In this document: in pieces, positions 1 through 6,087 of the stretch
Layout of the letters: each line of letters starts with the position of its first letter
Position numbering within the stretch: the stretch's first letter is position 1
Origin: Paracoccaceae bacterium
GTDB lineage: Bacteria; Pseudomonadota; Alphaproteobacteria; Rhodobacterales; Rhodobacteraceae
Reading direction: 5' to 3'
DNA: 7,814 bases
NCBI GenBank assembly: GCA_007131945.1
Contig: SLPP01000156.1
Span: 1 to 7,814 of the forward strand
The notes under the pieces: model-generated
The model's database searches: none
What the model was told of the DNA's origin: nothing
What the model saw: only the letters and a program-made list of their open reading frames with translations
Program-made: the position numbers and the translations under genes

Positions 1-148
1 CCCGCCGGCCGCCGAACGGCCGCGCGACAGCCGCGACAAGCGCGGCGACCGGCGCGAGCGGCGCCGCGGCCGCGACGAGGACGCCCCCGTCGTCGGCATG
101 GGCGACCACGTCCCCGACTTCCTGACCCGCACCTTCAGAACGGGCTGA
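1..148 (+). CDS. C-terminal tail of an Arg-rich protein, probably a DEAD-box RNA helicase (5' end outside window)
   Basis: The frame beginning at base 2 is open for 48 codons and stops at TGA 146-148. The visible peptide starts with a low-complexity stretch rich in Arg, Asp and Gly (RDSRDKRGDRRERRRGRDED). It then has a short conserved-looking end, APVVGMGDHVPDFLTRTFR. Basic RGD/RER tails followed by a short 'GxGDxxPxFL' motif are what I recall at the C-terminus of RhlE-like DEAD-box helicases in Rhodobacterales. In that family the tail is an RNA-binding extension after the two RecA-like domains. No helicase motif (DEAD, SAT, HRIGR) falls inside the window, so the family call rests on the tail alone. 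The gene converges on the CDF transporter gene and its last 14 bases overlap that gene's 3' end. An unrelated Arg-rich protein remains possible. Confidence 0.5.
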   Translation, partial: PPAAERPRDSRDKRGDRRERRRGRDEDAPVVGMGDHVPDFLTRTFRTG

Positions 149-1112
149 TCGGATCTCGGCCGGCAGGCGCCGACGGACGCAGGACGAACAGCGCCTCGGC
201 CTGCGGCAGGATCGTGGCCACGGCATCTTCCAGCCGGGCGCGCAGGCACTCGCTCGCGTTCAGATCGGCGCAGTCGACGATCACCTCGGCCAGCATGCGC
301 TGGCCGAGCGGCAGGCGGACCAGCCTCAGCACGGGAACGTCGCGGACGGCGGGATCGGCTTCGATCGCGGCAAGGACGGCCAGCGAAAGGTCGGGGTCGA
401 ACCGGTCGAGCAGCATCTCGACGGCGTTGTGACCCACGCGCCATGCGGTCCAGCTGAGAAACCCGGCAACGACGAACGTGGCCAGCGTATCGGCAACCGG
501 CCAGCCCTGATGCGCGGCCAGAAGCCCCAGGAGAACGGCGAGCGAAGCCGCCGAATCGGCCATGAAATGCGCCGCGTTCGCCTCCAGCGCGAGGCTGCCG
601 GTGTCGCGCGCGACCCATCGGATCAGCCGCGCCCGCCAGTAATCGGCAACGATGGCCACCGCCACCGCGCCGATGAACCAGGGCTCGACCGAAACGTCGT
701 GCTTGCCCCATAGCAGCTTCTGCGCCGCAAGGTACCAGATGCAGATGGCGATGATCGTCAGGAGCGCGGCCTCGATCAGCGCCGCCAGCGCCTCGAGCTT
801 GTCGCGCCCGCAGGTCCAGGCGGGATCGGGCGGGCGGTCTGAAAAGACCACGACCATGAGCGTGACCATGGTGACGATGATGTCCACCAGACCCTGCAGG
901 CCGTCCGCAACCAGTGCCAGCGAACCGGTGATCAGCCCCAGCGCCAGCTTGCCGAAGGACAGGACCACGGACGTAGCAAGCGAGAAGATCGACACGACGA
1001 TCTTGCGCAGCCGGATTTCGGCTGTGCACACGCTCACGGCGGAGCGGATCGACCCGGGATCGGCGCGCAAGGTCATGGTCGGCGGTGGCCCCTGTTCGGA
1101 ACCGATACTCAC
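135..1112 (-). CDS. Cation diffusion facilitator (CDF) family transporter with atypical metal-site residues
   Basis: This 325-aa inner-membrane protein has the CDF layout: about six transmembrane helices (roughly residues 38-60, 63-90, 108-132, 144-158, 182-200, 207-230), then a cytoplasmic domain of about 90 residues. CDF proteins export divalent metals in exchange for protons. TM2 carries ADGLQGLVD, so the usual H/DxxxD reads Q73-x-x-x-D77. TM5 carries the normal HxxxD (H182, D186). The loop that is FGHGKxE in FieF/YiiP reads CGRDKLE (101-106), so the site-B histidines are W99 and R103 by my alignment. The metal therefore cannot be read from the usual residue code. The start is GTG at 1110-1112; an in-frame ATG at 1074-1076 (residue 13) is an alternative, and neither has an ideal Shine-Dalgarno. 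It lies 30 bp after the mgtC-family gene and is probably cotranscribed with it. Its stop overlaps the convergent gene. Confidence 0.88.
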   Translation of the reverse strand: MSIGSEQGPPPTMTLRADPGSIRSAVSVCTAEIRLRKIVVSIFSLATSVVLSFGKLALGLITGSLALVADGLQGLVDIIVTMVTLMVVVFSDRPPDPAWTCGRDKLEALAALIEAALLTIIAICIWYLAAQKLLWGKHDVSVEPWFIGAVAVAIVADYWRARLIRWVARDTGSLALEANAAHFMADSAASLAVLLGLLAAHQGWPVADTLATFVVAGFLSWTAWRVGHNAVEMLLDRFDPDLSLAVLAAIEADPAVRDVPVLRLVRLPLGQRMLAEVIVDCADLNASECLRARLEDAVATILPQAEALFVLRPSAPAGRDPISPF

Positions 1113-1142
1113 CAGATTCCGCTAACCTTTCGCTAAAGCGGT

Positions 1143-1847
1143 TCAGCCCAGCGAGGTCTCGCGCCGGCTCCAGCGCGCGGCGGTGACGGCGGGCTCGAGG
1201 CTCAGCCGGCCGACGATCGTCTCCATCGCTGAATCCGAGATGCCCTCGGCATTGACCTCGGCGGTGACCTGCACGCGGTCGCTGTCCTCGATATTCTCCG
1301 ACTCCAGCCCGGTCAGGCGCAGCCCGCCCTCGGCGAAGCCCTGCAGCATCAGCGCGCGGACATGCGCCTCCTGCGCGCCGCGGCAGACGATCTCGACGGC
1401 GTAGTCCTGGCGCAGCTCGGTCGTGGCGATGGGCTGGCGGTTGAGCCTGGCGACCAGCGGGCGCAGCGCCAGGTTGACGAAGACCACCATCCCGGTCATC
1501 AGCGCCGCGTAATCGAGCGCGCCGGCGCCGGCCAGCATGCCCACCGAGGCCGAGCACCAGAGCGTCGCGGCGGTGTTGAGCCCGCGAACGTTGAAGCCCT
1601 CGCGGAAGATGATGCCGGCGCCGAGGAAGCCGATCCCCGAGACGATCTGCGCGGCGACGCGTGTCGGGCTGATCTCGTCGGGGAAGATCGTCGAGAAGAG
1701 CACGAAGGACGCCGCCCCGAGCGACACGAGCGTGTTGGTGCGCAACCCGGCGAGGCGCTGGCGCCATTGCCGCTCCATCCCGATGAGCCCACCCAGCAAG
1801 AGCGCCGCGGCAAGGTTCAGCGCGGCAATCTCGATCCCGATGCTCAT
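1143..1847 (-). CDS. MgtC/SapB family inner-membrane protein
   Basis: The 234-aa protein shows the MgtC/SapB signatures in order: GLIGMERQWRQRLAGLRT (residues 20-37), TLVSLGAASF (39-48), IVSGIGFLGAGIIFREG (68-84) and RGLNTAATLWCSASVGMLAGAG (88-109). About four or five hydrophobic helices end near residue 132. The remaining 100 residues form a soluble C-terminal domain, as in MgtC (ACT-like). MgtC proteins are tied to growth in low Mg2+ and, in Salmonella, to inhibition of the F1Fo ATP synthase. They are not themselves proven Mg2+ importers, and environmental members like this one are mostly uncharacterised. The ATG at 1845-1847 follows a purine-rich GGGGGA seven bases upstream, which supports this start. 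The gene sits 75 bp downstream of mgtE, with a terminator-like hairpin between them, and 30 bp upstream of the CDF gene. That context supports a role in divalent-cation homeostasis. Confidence 0.9.
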   Translation of the reverse strand: MSIGIEIAALNLAAALLLGGLIGMERQWRQRLAGLRTNTLVSLGAASFVLFSTIFPDEISPTRVAAQIVSGIGFLGAGIIFREGFNVRGLNTAATLWCSASVGMLAGAGALDYAALMTGMVVFVNLALRPLVARLNRQPIATTELRQDYAVEIVCRGAQEAHVRALMLQGFAEGGLRLTGLESENIEDSDRVQVTAEVNAEGISDSAMETIVGRLSLEPAVTAARWSRRETSLG

Positions 1848-1865
1848 GTCCCTGTCCCCCAGTCG

Positions 1866-1893
1866 GAAAGGGTGGCCCGCGCGGGGCCACCCT
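1866..1893 (-). terminator. Terminator-like hairpin between mgtE and the mgtC-family gene
   Basis: On the minus strand AGGGTGGCCC and GGGCCACCCT form a perfect 10-bp stem (1884-1893 with 1869-1878) around a 5-nt loop, CGCGC. The stem ends in TTT before CC. It begins about 30 nt after the mgtE stop and ends about 20 nt before the mgtC-family start codon. The stem is strong but the T run is only three bases, so partial termination, attenuation or 3'-end protection of the mgtE message are all plausible. Confidence 0.6.
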
Positions 1894-1922
1894 GTCGTTC
1901 AAGCGTGACGGTCCGGTGACGC

Positions 1923-3278
1923 TCAGCCCGCGGCGATGCCGAGGATCCAGGTCGCCATGGCGAAATAGATCACGACGCCGGCGGCATCGGCGATCGAGGT
2001 CACCAGCGGCGCCGAGGCGGCGGCGGGGTCGAGCTTGAACTTGCTCAGCAGGAACGGCAGCAGCATGCCGATCAGCGAGCCGACGATGACGATCATCACC
2101 ATCGTCAGCGAGACGACGAGCGCGATGTCGGGCCCGCCGCGCAGCAGCCCGATGGAAGACACCGCCACCGCCATCGTCGCGCCGAGCGCCGCCGCCACGC
2201 CAAGCTCGCGGCCCAGCATCCGGCCCCAGTCGGACATGCGCACGTCCCCCGTCGCCAGCGCGCGGACCATCAGCGTCGCCGATTGCGAGCCGGCGTTGCC
2301 GCCCGAGTCGACCAGGAGCGGCAGGAAGAAGACGAGCGCGATATGCGCCTCGATCGTCTCCTCGAAGAAGGCGATGCCGGCACCCGAGAAGATGTTGCCG
2401 AAAACCAGGATCAGCAGCCACGGGATGCGCTTGCGATAGAGCAGCCCGGTGGAGGCGTCGAGCATGCTGGCGCCCAGCCCCGGAACCGCCGAGGTCTTGG
2501 TGAAGCGCACCGTCTCCTCTTCCTGCGCGACGTCCATCGCGTCGTCGTAGGTCACGATCCCGGCCAGCCGGTCGCCGCCATTGATGACCGGCAGGGCGAG
2601 AACGTCGTACTTGCGAATCATCTCGACCGCCTCGGCACGCTTGTCCTCGGCACGGATGAAGGGCGGATCGCGGCGCATGATCTCGGCCACGGTGGCGGTG
2701 TTGCGGGCGACCATCAGGTCGCGCAGGGCGACCGTGCCGAGGAGCCGGCGCTCGTCGTCGATGACGTAGGAATGGTAGATCGTCTCGGAATCGGGCGCGA
2801 CATGGCGCAGATGCTCGATGGCCTCGGCCACCTTCATCCCGGGCGCGAGCGTGGCGTAATCCGAGGTCATCACCGAGCCGACCGTGCCCTCGGGATAGGC
2901 GGCGAGCTTGCGCATGTCCTCGCGCTCGGCCTGGGCGAGGCCGGGCAGAAGCGCGTTCTTCTGCGCCTCGGTGAGTTCGGCGAAGAGGTCGGCGCGTTCG
3001 TCATGCGCCATGGCGCCGAAGATGCGCGCCATCTCGCGCCGGTCGAGAACCTCGGCCAGTTCGACCTGGGTGTCGTGATCGAAATACTCGAAGACGGTCG
3101 CCTGGCGGTGCTCGTCGAGGCAGAGAAGCACCTTGGCGATGTCCTCGACCGGCATGTCCTCGATCATCGCCACGATGTCGGCGGCGTGTTCGTGGCGCAG
3201 GGCCTCGGCAATGGAACGGGTGTCGCCCGCCCGCAGGAAACGGGCAATGGAATGGGCGTTCATGGTCGCGATGGTCAT
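1923..3278 (-). CDS. mgtE: MgtE-family magnesium channel/transporter
   Basis: This 451-aa protein is full length for MgtE, a homodimeric inner-membrane Mg2+ channel gated by intracellular Mg2+. Residues 1-130 are the helical MgtE N domain, 135-195 and 198-255 are the tandem CBS domains, and about 285-450 hold five transmembrane helices. The TM domain contains the conserved PLLVDSGGNAGSQSATLMVR (320-339) and a LDPAAASAPLVTSIADAAG segment (416-434). D431 corresponds to the pore aspartate (D432 in the Thermus protein). The acidic N/CBS surfaces that bind regulatory Mg2+ look intact (for example DDERR, YDDAMD, QEEE). The start is ATG 3276-3278 with GGAG (3287-3290) eight bases upstream; a second Met at residue 6 is less well placed. 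It is the first gene of a probable mgtE-mgtC-CDF transcription unit. It has its own promoter and a leader of about 190 nt, suggesting control at RNA level as well as by the protein's CBS sensor. Confidence 0.95.
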   Translation of the reverse strand: MTIATMNAHSIARFLRAGDTRSIAEALRHEHAADIVAMIEDMPVEDIAKVLLCLDEHRQATVFEYFDHDTQVELAEVLDRREMARIFGAMAHDERADLFAELTEAQKNALLPGLAQAEREDMRKLAAYPEGTVGSVMTSDYATLAPGMKVAEAIEHLRHVAPDSETIYHSYVIDDERRLLGTVALRDLMVARNTATVAEIMRRDPPFIRAEDKRAEAVEMIRKYDVLALPVINGGDRLAGIVTYDDAMDVAQEEETVRFTKTSAVPGLGASMLDASTGLLYRKRIPWLLILVFGNIFSGAGIAFFEETIEAHIALVFFLPLLVDSGGNAGSQSATLMVRALATGDVRMSDWGRMLGRELGVAAALGATMAVAVSSIGLLRGGPDIALVVSLTMVMIVIVGSLIGMLLPFLLSKFKLDPAAASAPLVTSIADAAGVVIYFAMATWILGIAAG

Positions 3279-3295
3279 CGGTCATGCTCCGACTG

Positions 3296-3334
3296 GGGGC
3301 CTGAAGGCCCCGGCCTGACCCGTGCGGGTCAGGC
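3296..3334 (-). other. Two tandem hairpins just upstream of the mgtE ribosome binding site
   Basis: GCCTGACCC and GGGTCAGGC (3326-3334 and 3313-3321 in transcript order) form a perfect 9-bp stem with a 4-nt loop, GCAC. Immediately after it GGGGCC and GGCCCC (3306-3311, 3296-3301) form a second stem with the loop TTCA. No T run follows, so neither is a classical terminator. They end six nt before the GGAG of mgtE, where folding could affect ribosome access. Confidence 0.55.
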
Positions 3335-3344
3335 GCTCAGCCCG

Positions 3345-3440
3345 TCAGACCGGATTACTGTTCGGGAAGGCCAGGGCCCCACGACGCGCGAAGCGGCATG
3401 CGACCCTGCCTCTACTTCCGTCGTCCAATGGTGCCTCCAT
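3345..3440 (-). CDS. Possible 31-codon upstream ORF (leader peptide) in the mgtE leader
   Basis: An ATG at 3438-3440 lies about 32 nt after the predicted transcript start and opens a 31-codon frame ending in TGA at 3345-3347, 66 nt before mgtE. The peptide begins MEAPLDDG, is basic in the middle (RFARRG) and ends FPNSNPV. No convincing Shine-Dalgarno precedes the ATG, and codons such as TTG, AGT, AGA and AAT differ from the strongly GC-ending codons of neighbouring genes, both of which argue against it. Its position inside a Mg2+ transporter leader resembles the MgtL arrangement upstream of mgtA in enterobacteria, where an acidic/Pro N-terminus matters. There is no sequence homology claim. 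It overlaps the 3381-3424 hairpin, so translating it would remodel the leader. Confidence 0.18.
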   Translation of the reverse strand: MEAPLDDGSRGRVACRFARRGALAFPNSNPV

Positions 3441-3478
3441 GCGCGCGCCGGGACCGCCCCGACGCCTCGGCGGGGACC

Positions 3479-3507
3479 GGATAGCCCAGGCCGCGCGCGC
3501 AGGTCAA
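3479..3507 (-). promoter_or_regulatory. mgtE: Predicted sigma70-type promoter of mgtE
   Basis: On the minus strand TTGACC (3502-3507) is separated by exactly 17 nt from CTATCC (3479-3484). The -35 matches the TTGACA consensus in five of six bases. The -10 is weaker but typical of high-GC alphaproteobacteria. The spacer contains an alternating GC run, (GC)4, which is stiff and could be sensitive to supercoiling. Transcription would start near 3472. Confidence 0.6.
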
Positions 3508-3576
3508 GCCCGGAACGGGCCGGAACATGCGTCGTGACGGGCGCGTGATCCCGGCCGGCGGCGGCAATCCGGCAGG

Positions 3577-3594
3577 GCGTCCAAATTTGGACGC
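3577..3594. promoter_or_regulatory. Perfect 18-bp palindrome, candidate operator
   Basis: GCGTCCAAATTTGGACGC reads identically on both strands, with an AT-only six-base centre in otherwise very GC-rich DNA. Flanking GCAG (3572-3575) and CTGC (3597-3600) extend the dyad with a one-base asymmetry. It lies about 70 bp upstream of the mgtE -35 box and about 94 bp past the stop of the ABC permease gene. No T run follows on either strand, so an intrinsic terminator is unlikely. A binding site for a dimeric regulator is the simplest reading. I do not recognise it as a Fur, Mur, Irr, Zur, FnrL, LexA or CtrA box. Confidence 0.5.
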
Positions 3595-3687
3595 TTCTGC
3601 AGGTATCTGATAAGGCTTCAGGAATCGCTGCCATTAACCACAACGAAAGCTTTGCGCCGGGGCGGGTGCGCAGGGGAAAGGCGGCGC
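3595..3687. other. Short AT-richer intergenic stretch after the ABC permease gene
   Basis: This is the least GC-rich part of the window, with runs such as ATTAACCACAACGAAAGC (plus strand). I see no ORF with a ribosome binding site, no clear intrinsic terminator for the ABC operon, and no second promoter with acceptable spacing. Together with the palindrome, promoter and leader it completes the 409-bp gap between the permease gene and mgtE. Confidence 0.5.
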
Positions 3688-6087
3688 CTAGCGCTCGAGG
3701 ACGAAGACGCGGAGCAGATCGGCGGGCGCGCTGCGCGCGAGGCGCAGCGCCGGCAGCGCGCAGGCGATCAGCGCCGCCACCAGCGCCGAGATGCCGAGCC
3801 GCAGCCAGTCCGCCGGGAAGACCTGCAAAGGCAGCCGCCAGCCGAAGGCCTGGACGTTGATCACGGCGAGCAACACCTGCGCCAGCACCAGCCCCACGGG
3901 CAGCGCCAGCACCGCGGTCAGCGCCGCCAGCACCATCCCCCGGCCGAGATCGAGCGCCGCCAGCCGCCCCCGCGTCAGTCCCAGCGCCCAGAGCGGTGCG
4001 AGCTGCGCCATCCGCATCCCCGAGAGGGTGACGAGGCTCGCAAACAGGGCGAGCGCCGCCACCGAGAGCGTGAGCACGTTGAGTGCGCGGGTGACGACGA
4101 AGGTGCGCTCGAAGATCTGCAGCGACACCGCCTTGGCCTGGGCCTGGTCGCTCATCAGCGTGCCGGGCAGGCCGAACCGGTCCTGCAGTTCGGCCATCAG
4201 GCCGGGCACCGCGGCCGGGTCCATCCGCACCGCGTGGCTCAGCCGCGGCGCCTGCGGAAAGGCGGCGAGGAAGGCGTCGATGCCCAGCATCACCTGCGCG
4301 CGGGGGTTGCCGTAGTCGGAATAGACCCCGGCGACTTTGAGGCGCCCGGCGCCGGGCAGGTCGACCGCGCCGCCCGGCGAGAGCCCCTCGGCGCGGGCGA
4401 GCTGTTCGTTGATCATCACCCCCTCGCCGCGGGCGAGCAGGTCCCAGGCCGCCGGCGCCTCGGCGATCAGCGGCCAGTGGTCGCGGAAGGTCGCGTGATC
4501 GGCGGTGCCGTAGATCCGCGCCGGGCGGCCGGCGATGGTCGCCTCGGCATACCAGACGGGCAGGATCGCGTCGGAACGCGGGGCGAGGAAGGCGCGCAGC
4601 TCCTCGGCCTCGGCCTCGCTGCGGGCGGTGACGTAGAATTCGGCCACCAGCCGCTGGTCGAGCCAGCCGATGAAGGTGGCGCGGAAGCTCGCCACCATCG
4701 TGCCGACGCCGATATTGGCGGCGAGCGCCAGCATCAGCGCCATCAGCGCGAGGCTCAGCCGCGGCAGGTTCTGCCGCCCGTCGGCCCAGAACCACTGCGC
4801 GACCGGGCCGCGTGCGAACCGCTCGCCCAGGGCGAGGAGCGCGGCGAGGATCAGCGGCACGGCGAGCGCCGCCGCGAGGAGAAGCGCGGCGAGAAGCACG
4901 AAACCCGCGACCAGTCCCCGCCCGTGGAAGGCCAGCGCGAGCGCGAGCAGCCCGAGCGCGACCGCCGTCGCCGCCTGCAGCCGCATCGCCCGGCCCGATG
5001 CCCGCGCCCAGGCGCGCGGCTGCGCCGGGGCGAGGATCGGCAGGCGGGCGAGTTGCGCCAGGCTCTGCCCGCCCGCGACCAGCACCCCGGCCAGCGCCAT
5101 CGCCAGCCCCGCCGCCGCCCATTCCGGGCGGAACTGCAGCGCCCCCGGCACCGGCGCGCCGTAGAGCCCGCGCAGGGTGGCGGCGACATCGGGCAGGAGC
5201 GCGCCGGCGACGAGATAGCCAAGGACCAGCCCCGCCGCGCCGGCGAGAAGCCCGAAGAGCAGCATCTCGGCCGCGAGCAAGACCATCAGCCGCTTCAGCG
5301 GCAGCCCCAGCGCACGCAGGGTGCGGAAGACCGCGCGGCGCTGCTCGAAGGCGAGGCCGACGGCGGCGTGGACGATGAAGAGCCCGACGGCGAAGGCGAG
5401 GAGGCCGAAGGCGGTGAGGTTGAGATGGAAGCTGTCGGTCAGCGCGGCGAGGTCGGTCTCGGCGCCCGGATCGACGCGCTGCAGATGCGGCGCGACCTCG
5501 CCCAGCGGCGGCAGCCAGGCGGGCTGGTCGGGCAGGATCGTCAGCCGGCTGACGCGGTCGCGCAGGCCGAGGATCCGCTGCGCGGTGCCGATATCGACGA
5601 GGACCTGCCCCACCGGCACTTCGGGCGCGGCGACAAGCGGGAAGGGCGGCTCGCCGACGGCGCGGAGCGTCTCGGGCGCGGCGAAGCCGAGGCCCGGCGG
5701 GGCGAGGAAGGCGGCCGGGTCGGCGGCGGTCAGCCCGCCCGCCGTGGCAGCGGCGGGCGCGGTCAGCGGCTCGATGCCGATCAGCGTCACCCGCGTCGCG
5801 CCCAGTTCCGCGCGCCCCTCGATCACCGGCGAGACCCGCCAGCCGGCGCGGCGAAGCGCGATGTAGTCGGCGGCCTCGATCAGCCCGGCGGGCGATTCGA
5901 GCCGCGCCAGTTCCGCCTCGCCGAGAAGCGCGCCGGCGCGGTCATAGGCGGCGCGCGCCTCGGCGTTGAGCGCCTGCACCCCGGACCAGAGCGCGGTCGC
6001 GAGCGCAAGGCCGGCGAGCAGCATGACGAGCTGCACCGGATGCCGGCGCCAGTGCGAAAGCAGCGCCGAGAGCGCGGTCGCGGTCAT
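3688..6087 (-). CDS. ABC transporter permease with duplicated FtsX domains (YbbP/AttF-like)
   Basis: This 799-aa inner-membrane protein has the duplicated FtsX/MacB permease architecture. There is one N-terminal helix (17-39), then a periplasmic MacB-type domain to about residue 222. The first FtsX domain follows (helices near 224-246, 268-296, 325-345). Hydrophobic middle helices (about 374-420, 443-463) lead to a second periplasmic domain (about 465-665). The second FtsX domain has helices near 670-690, 715-745 and 763-785. Cytoplasmic loops after the first helix of each FtsX unit, FRTLRALGLPLKRL (254-267) and LWALGLTRGRLAALDLGRG (699-717), look like the coupling helices that contact the ATPase. 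Such type VII systems use ATP to drive mechanical work on lipoproteins, lipids or periplasmic substrates rather than classical uptake. The ATG start (6085-6087) overlaps the ATPase stop as ATGA, giving translational coupling. No terminator is obvious downstream. The substrate cannot be read from sequence. Confidence 0.9.
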   Translation of the reverse strand: MTATALSALLSHWRRHPVQLVMLLAGLALATALWSGVQALNAEARAAYDRAGALLGEAELARLESPAGLIEAADYIALRRAGWRVSPVIEGRAELGATRVTLIGIEPLTAPAAATAGGLTAADPAAFLAPPGLGFAAPETLRAVGEPPFPLVAAPEVPVGQVLVDIGTAQRILGLRDRVSRLTILPDQPAWLPPLGEVAPHLQRVDPGAETDLAALTDSFHLNLTAFGLLAFAVGLFIVHAAVGLAFEQRRAVFRTLRALGLPLKRLMVLLAAEMLLFGLLAGAAGLVLGYLVAGALLPDVAATLRGLYGAPVPGALQFRPEWAAAGLAMALAGVLVAGGQSLAQLARLPILAPAQPRAWARASGRAMRLQAATAVALGLLALALAFHGRGLVAGFVLLAALLLAAALAVPLILAALLALGERFARGPVAQWFWADGRQNLPRLSLALMALMLALAANIGVGTMVASFRATFIGWLDQRLVAEFYVTARSEAEAEELRAFLAPRSDAILPVWYAEATIAGRPARIYGTADHATFRDHWPLIAEAPAAWDLLARGEGVMINEQLARAEGLSPGGAVDLPGAGRLKVAGVYSDYGNPRAQVMLGIDAFLAAFPQAPRLSHAVRMDPAAVPGLMAELQDRFGLPGTLMSDQAQAKAVSLQIFERTFVVTRALNVLTLSVAALALFASLVTLSGMRMAQLAPLWALGLTRGRLAALDLGRGMVLAALTAVLALPVGLVLAQVLLAVINVQAFGWRLPLQVFPADWLRLGISALVAALIACALPALRLARSAPADLLRVFVLER

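Larger units (their letters stand above)
3279..3472 (-). promoter_or_regulatory. Long structured 5' leader of mgtE (candidate cis-regulatory RNA)
   Basis: The predicted transcript start (about 3472) leaves some 190 nt before mgtE, and this stretch is full of inverted repeats. In transcript order there are four. First, an imperfect hairpin sits at the 5' end (3457-3461 with 3471-3475). Second, a long interrupted hairpin spans 3381-3424, with stem segments of 6, 4 and 4 bp. Third, a perfect 9-bp hairpin lies at 3313-3334. Fourth, a 6-bp hairpin lies at 3296-3311. The Shine-Dalgarno GGAG (3287-3290) follows directly. The GGGGCC at 3374-3380 (minus strand) could also pair with the GGCCCC arm of the last hairpin, giving a possible alternative fold. 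Mg2+ transporter genes are known targets of M-box riboswitches and leader-peptide switches. I could not align this leader to the M-box or yybP-ykoY consensus by eye. Function is inferred from position and structure only. Confidence 0.45.

Noticed and set aside
3279..3472. M-box (ykoK) or yybP-ykoY riboswitch in the mgtE leader
   Set aside because: I looked for the conserved M-box core and the yybP-ykoY loop sequences and could not align them by eye. A covariance search could still reverse this.
2283..3548. A 421-codon plus-strand frame antisense to mgtE
   Set aside because: MgtE motifs on the minus strand are unambiguous. The antisense product is Asp/Glu/Arg/Gly-rich with no family features and no ribosome binding site.
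3572..3600. Intrinsic terminator for the ABC operon at the palindrome
   Set aside because: The dyad is long enough to fold, but no T run follows on either strand and its AT centre would weaken an RNA loop. A DNA-binding site is the better reading.
3329..5122. A 597-codon minus-strand frame running through the permease gene into the mgtE leader
   Set aside because: It is Arg/Ala/Gly-rich low complexity in an alternative frame of the permease. Where it leaves the permease it crosses the mgtE promoter and leader, so it is a shadow frame.
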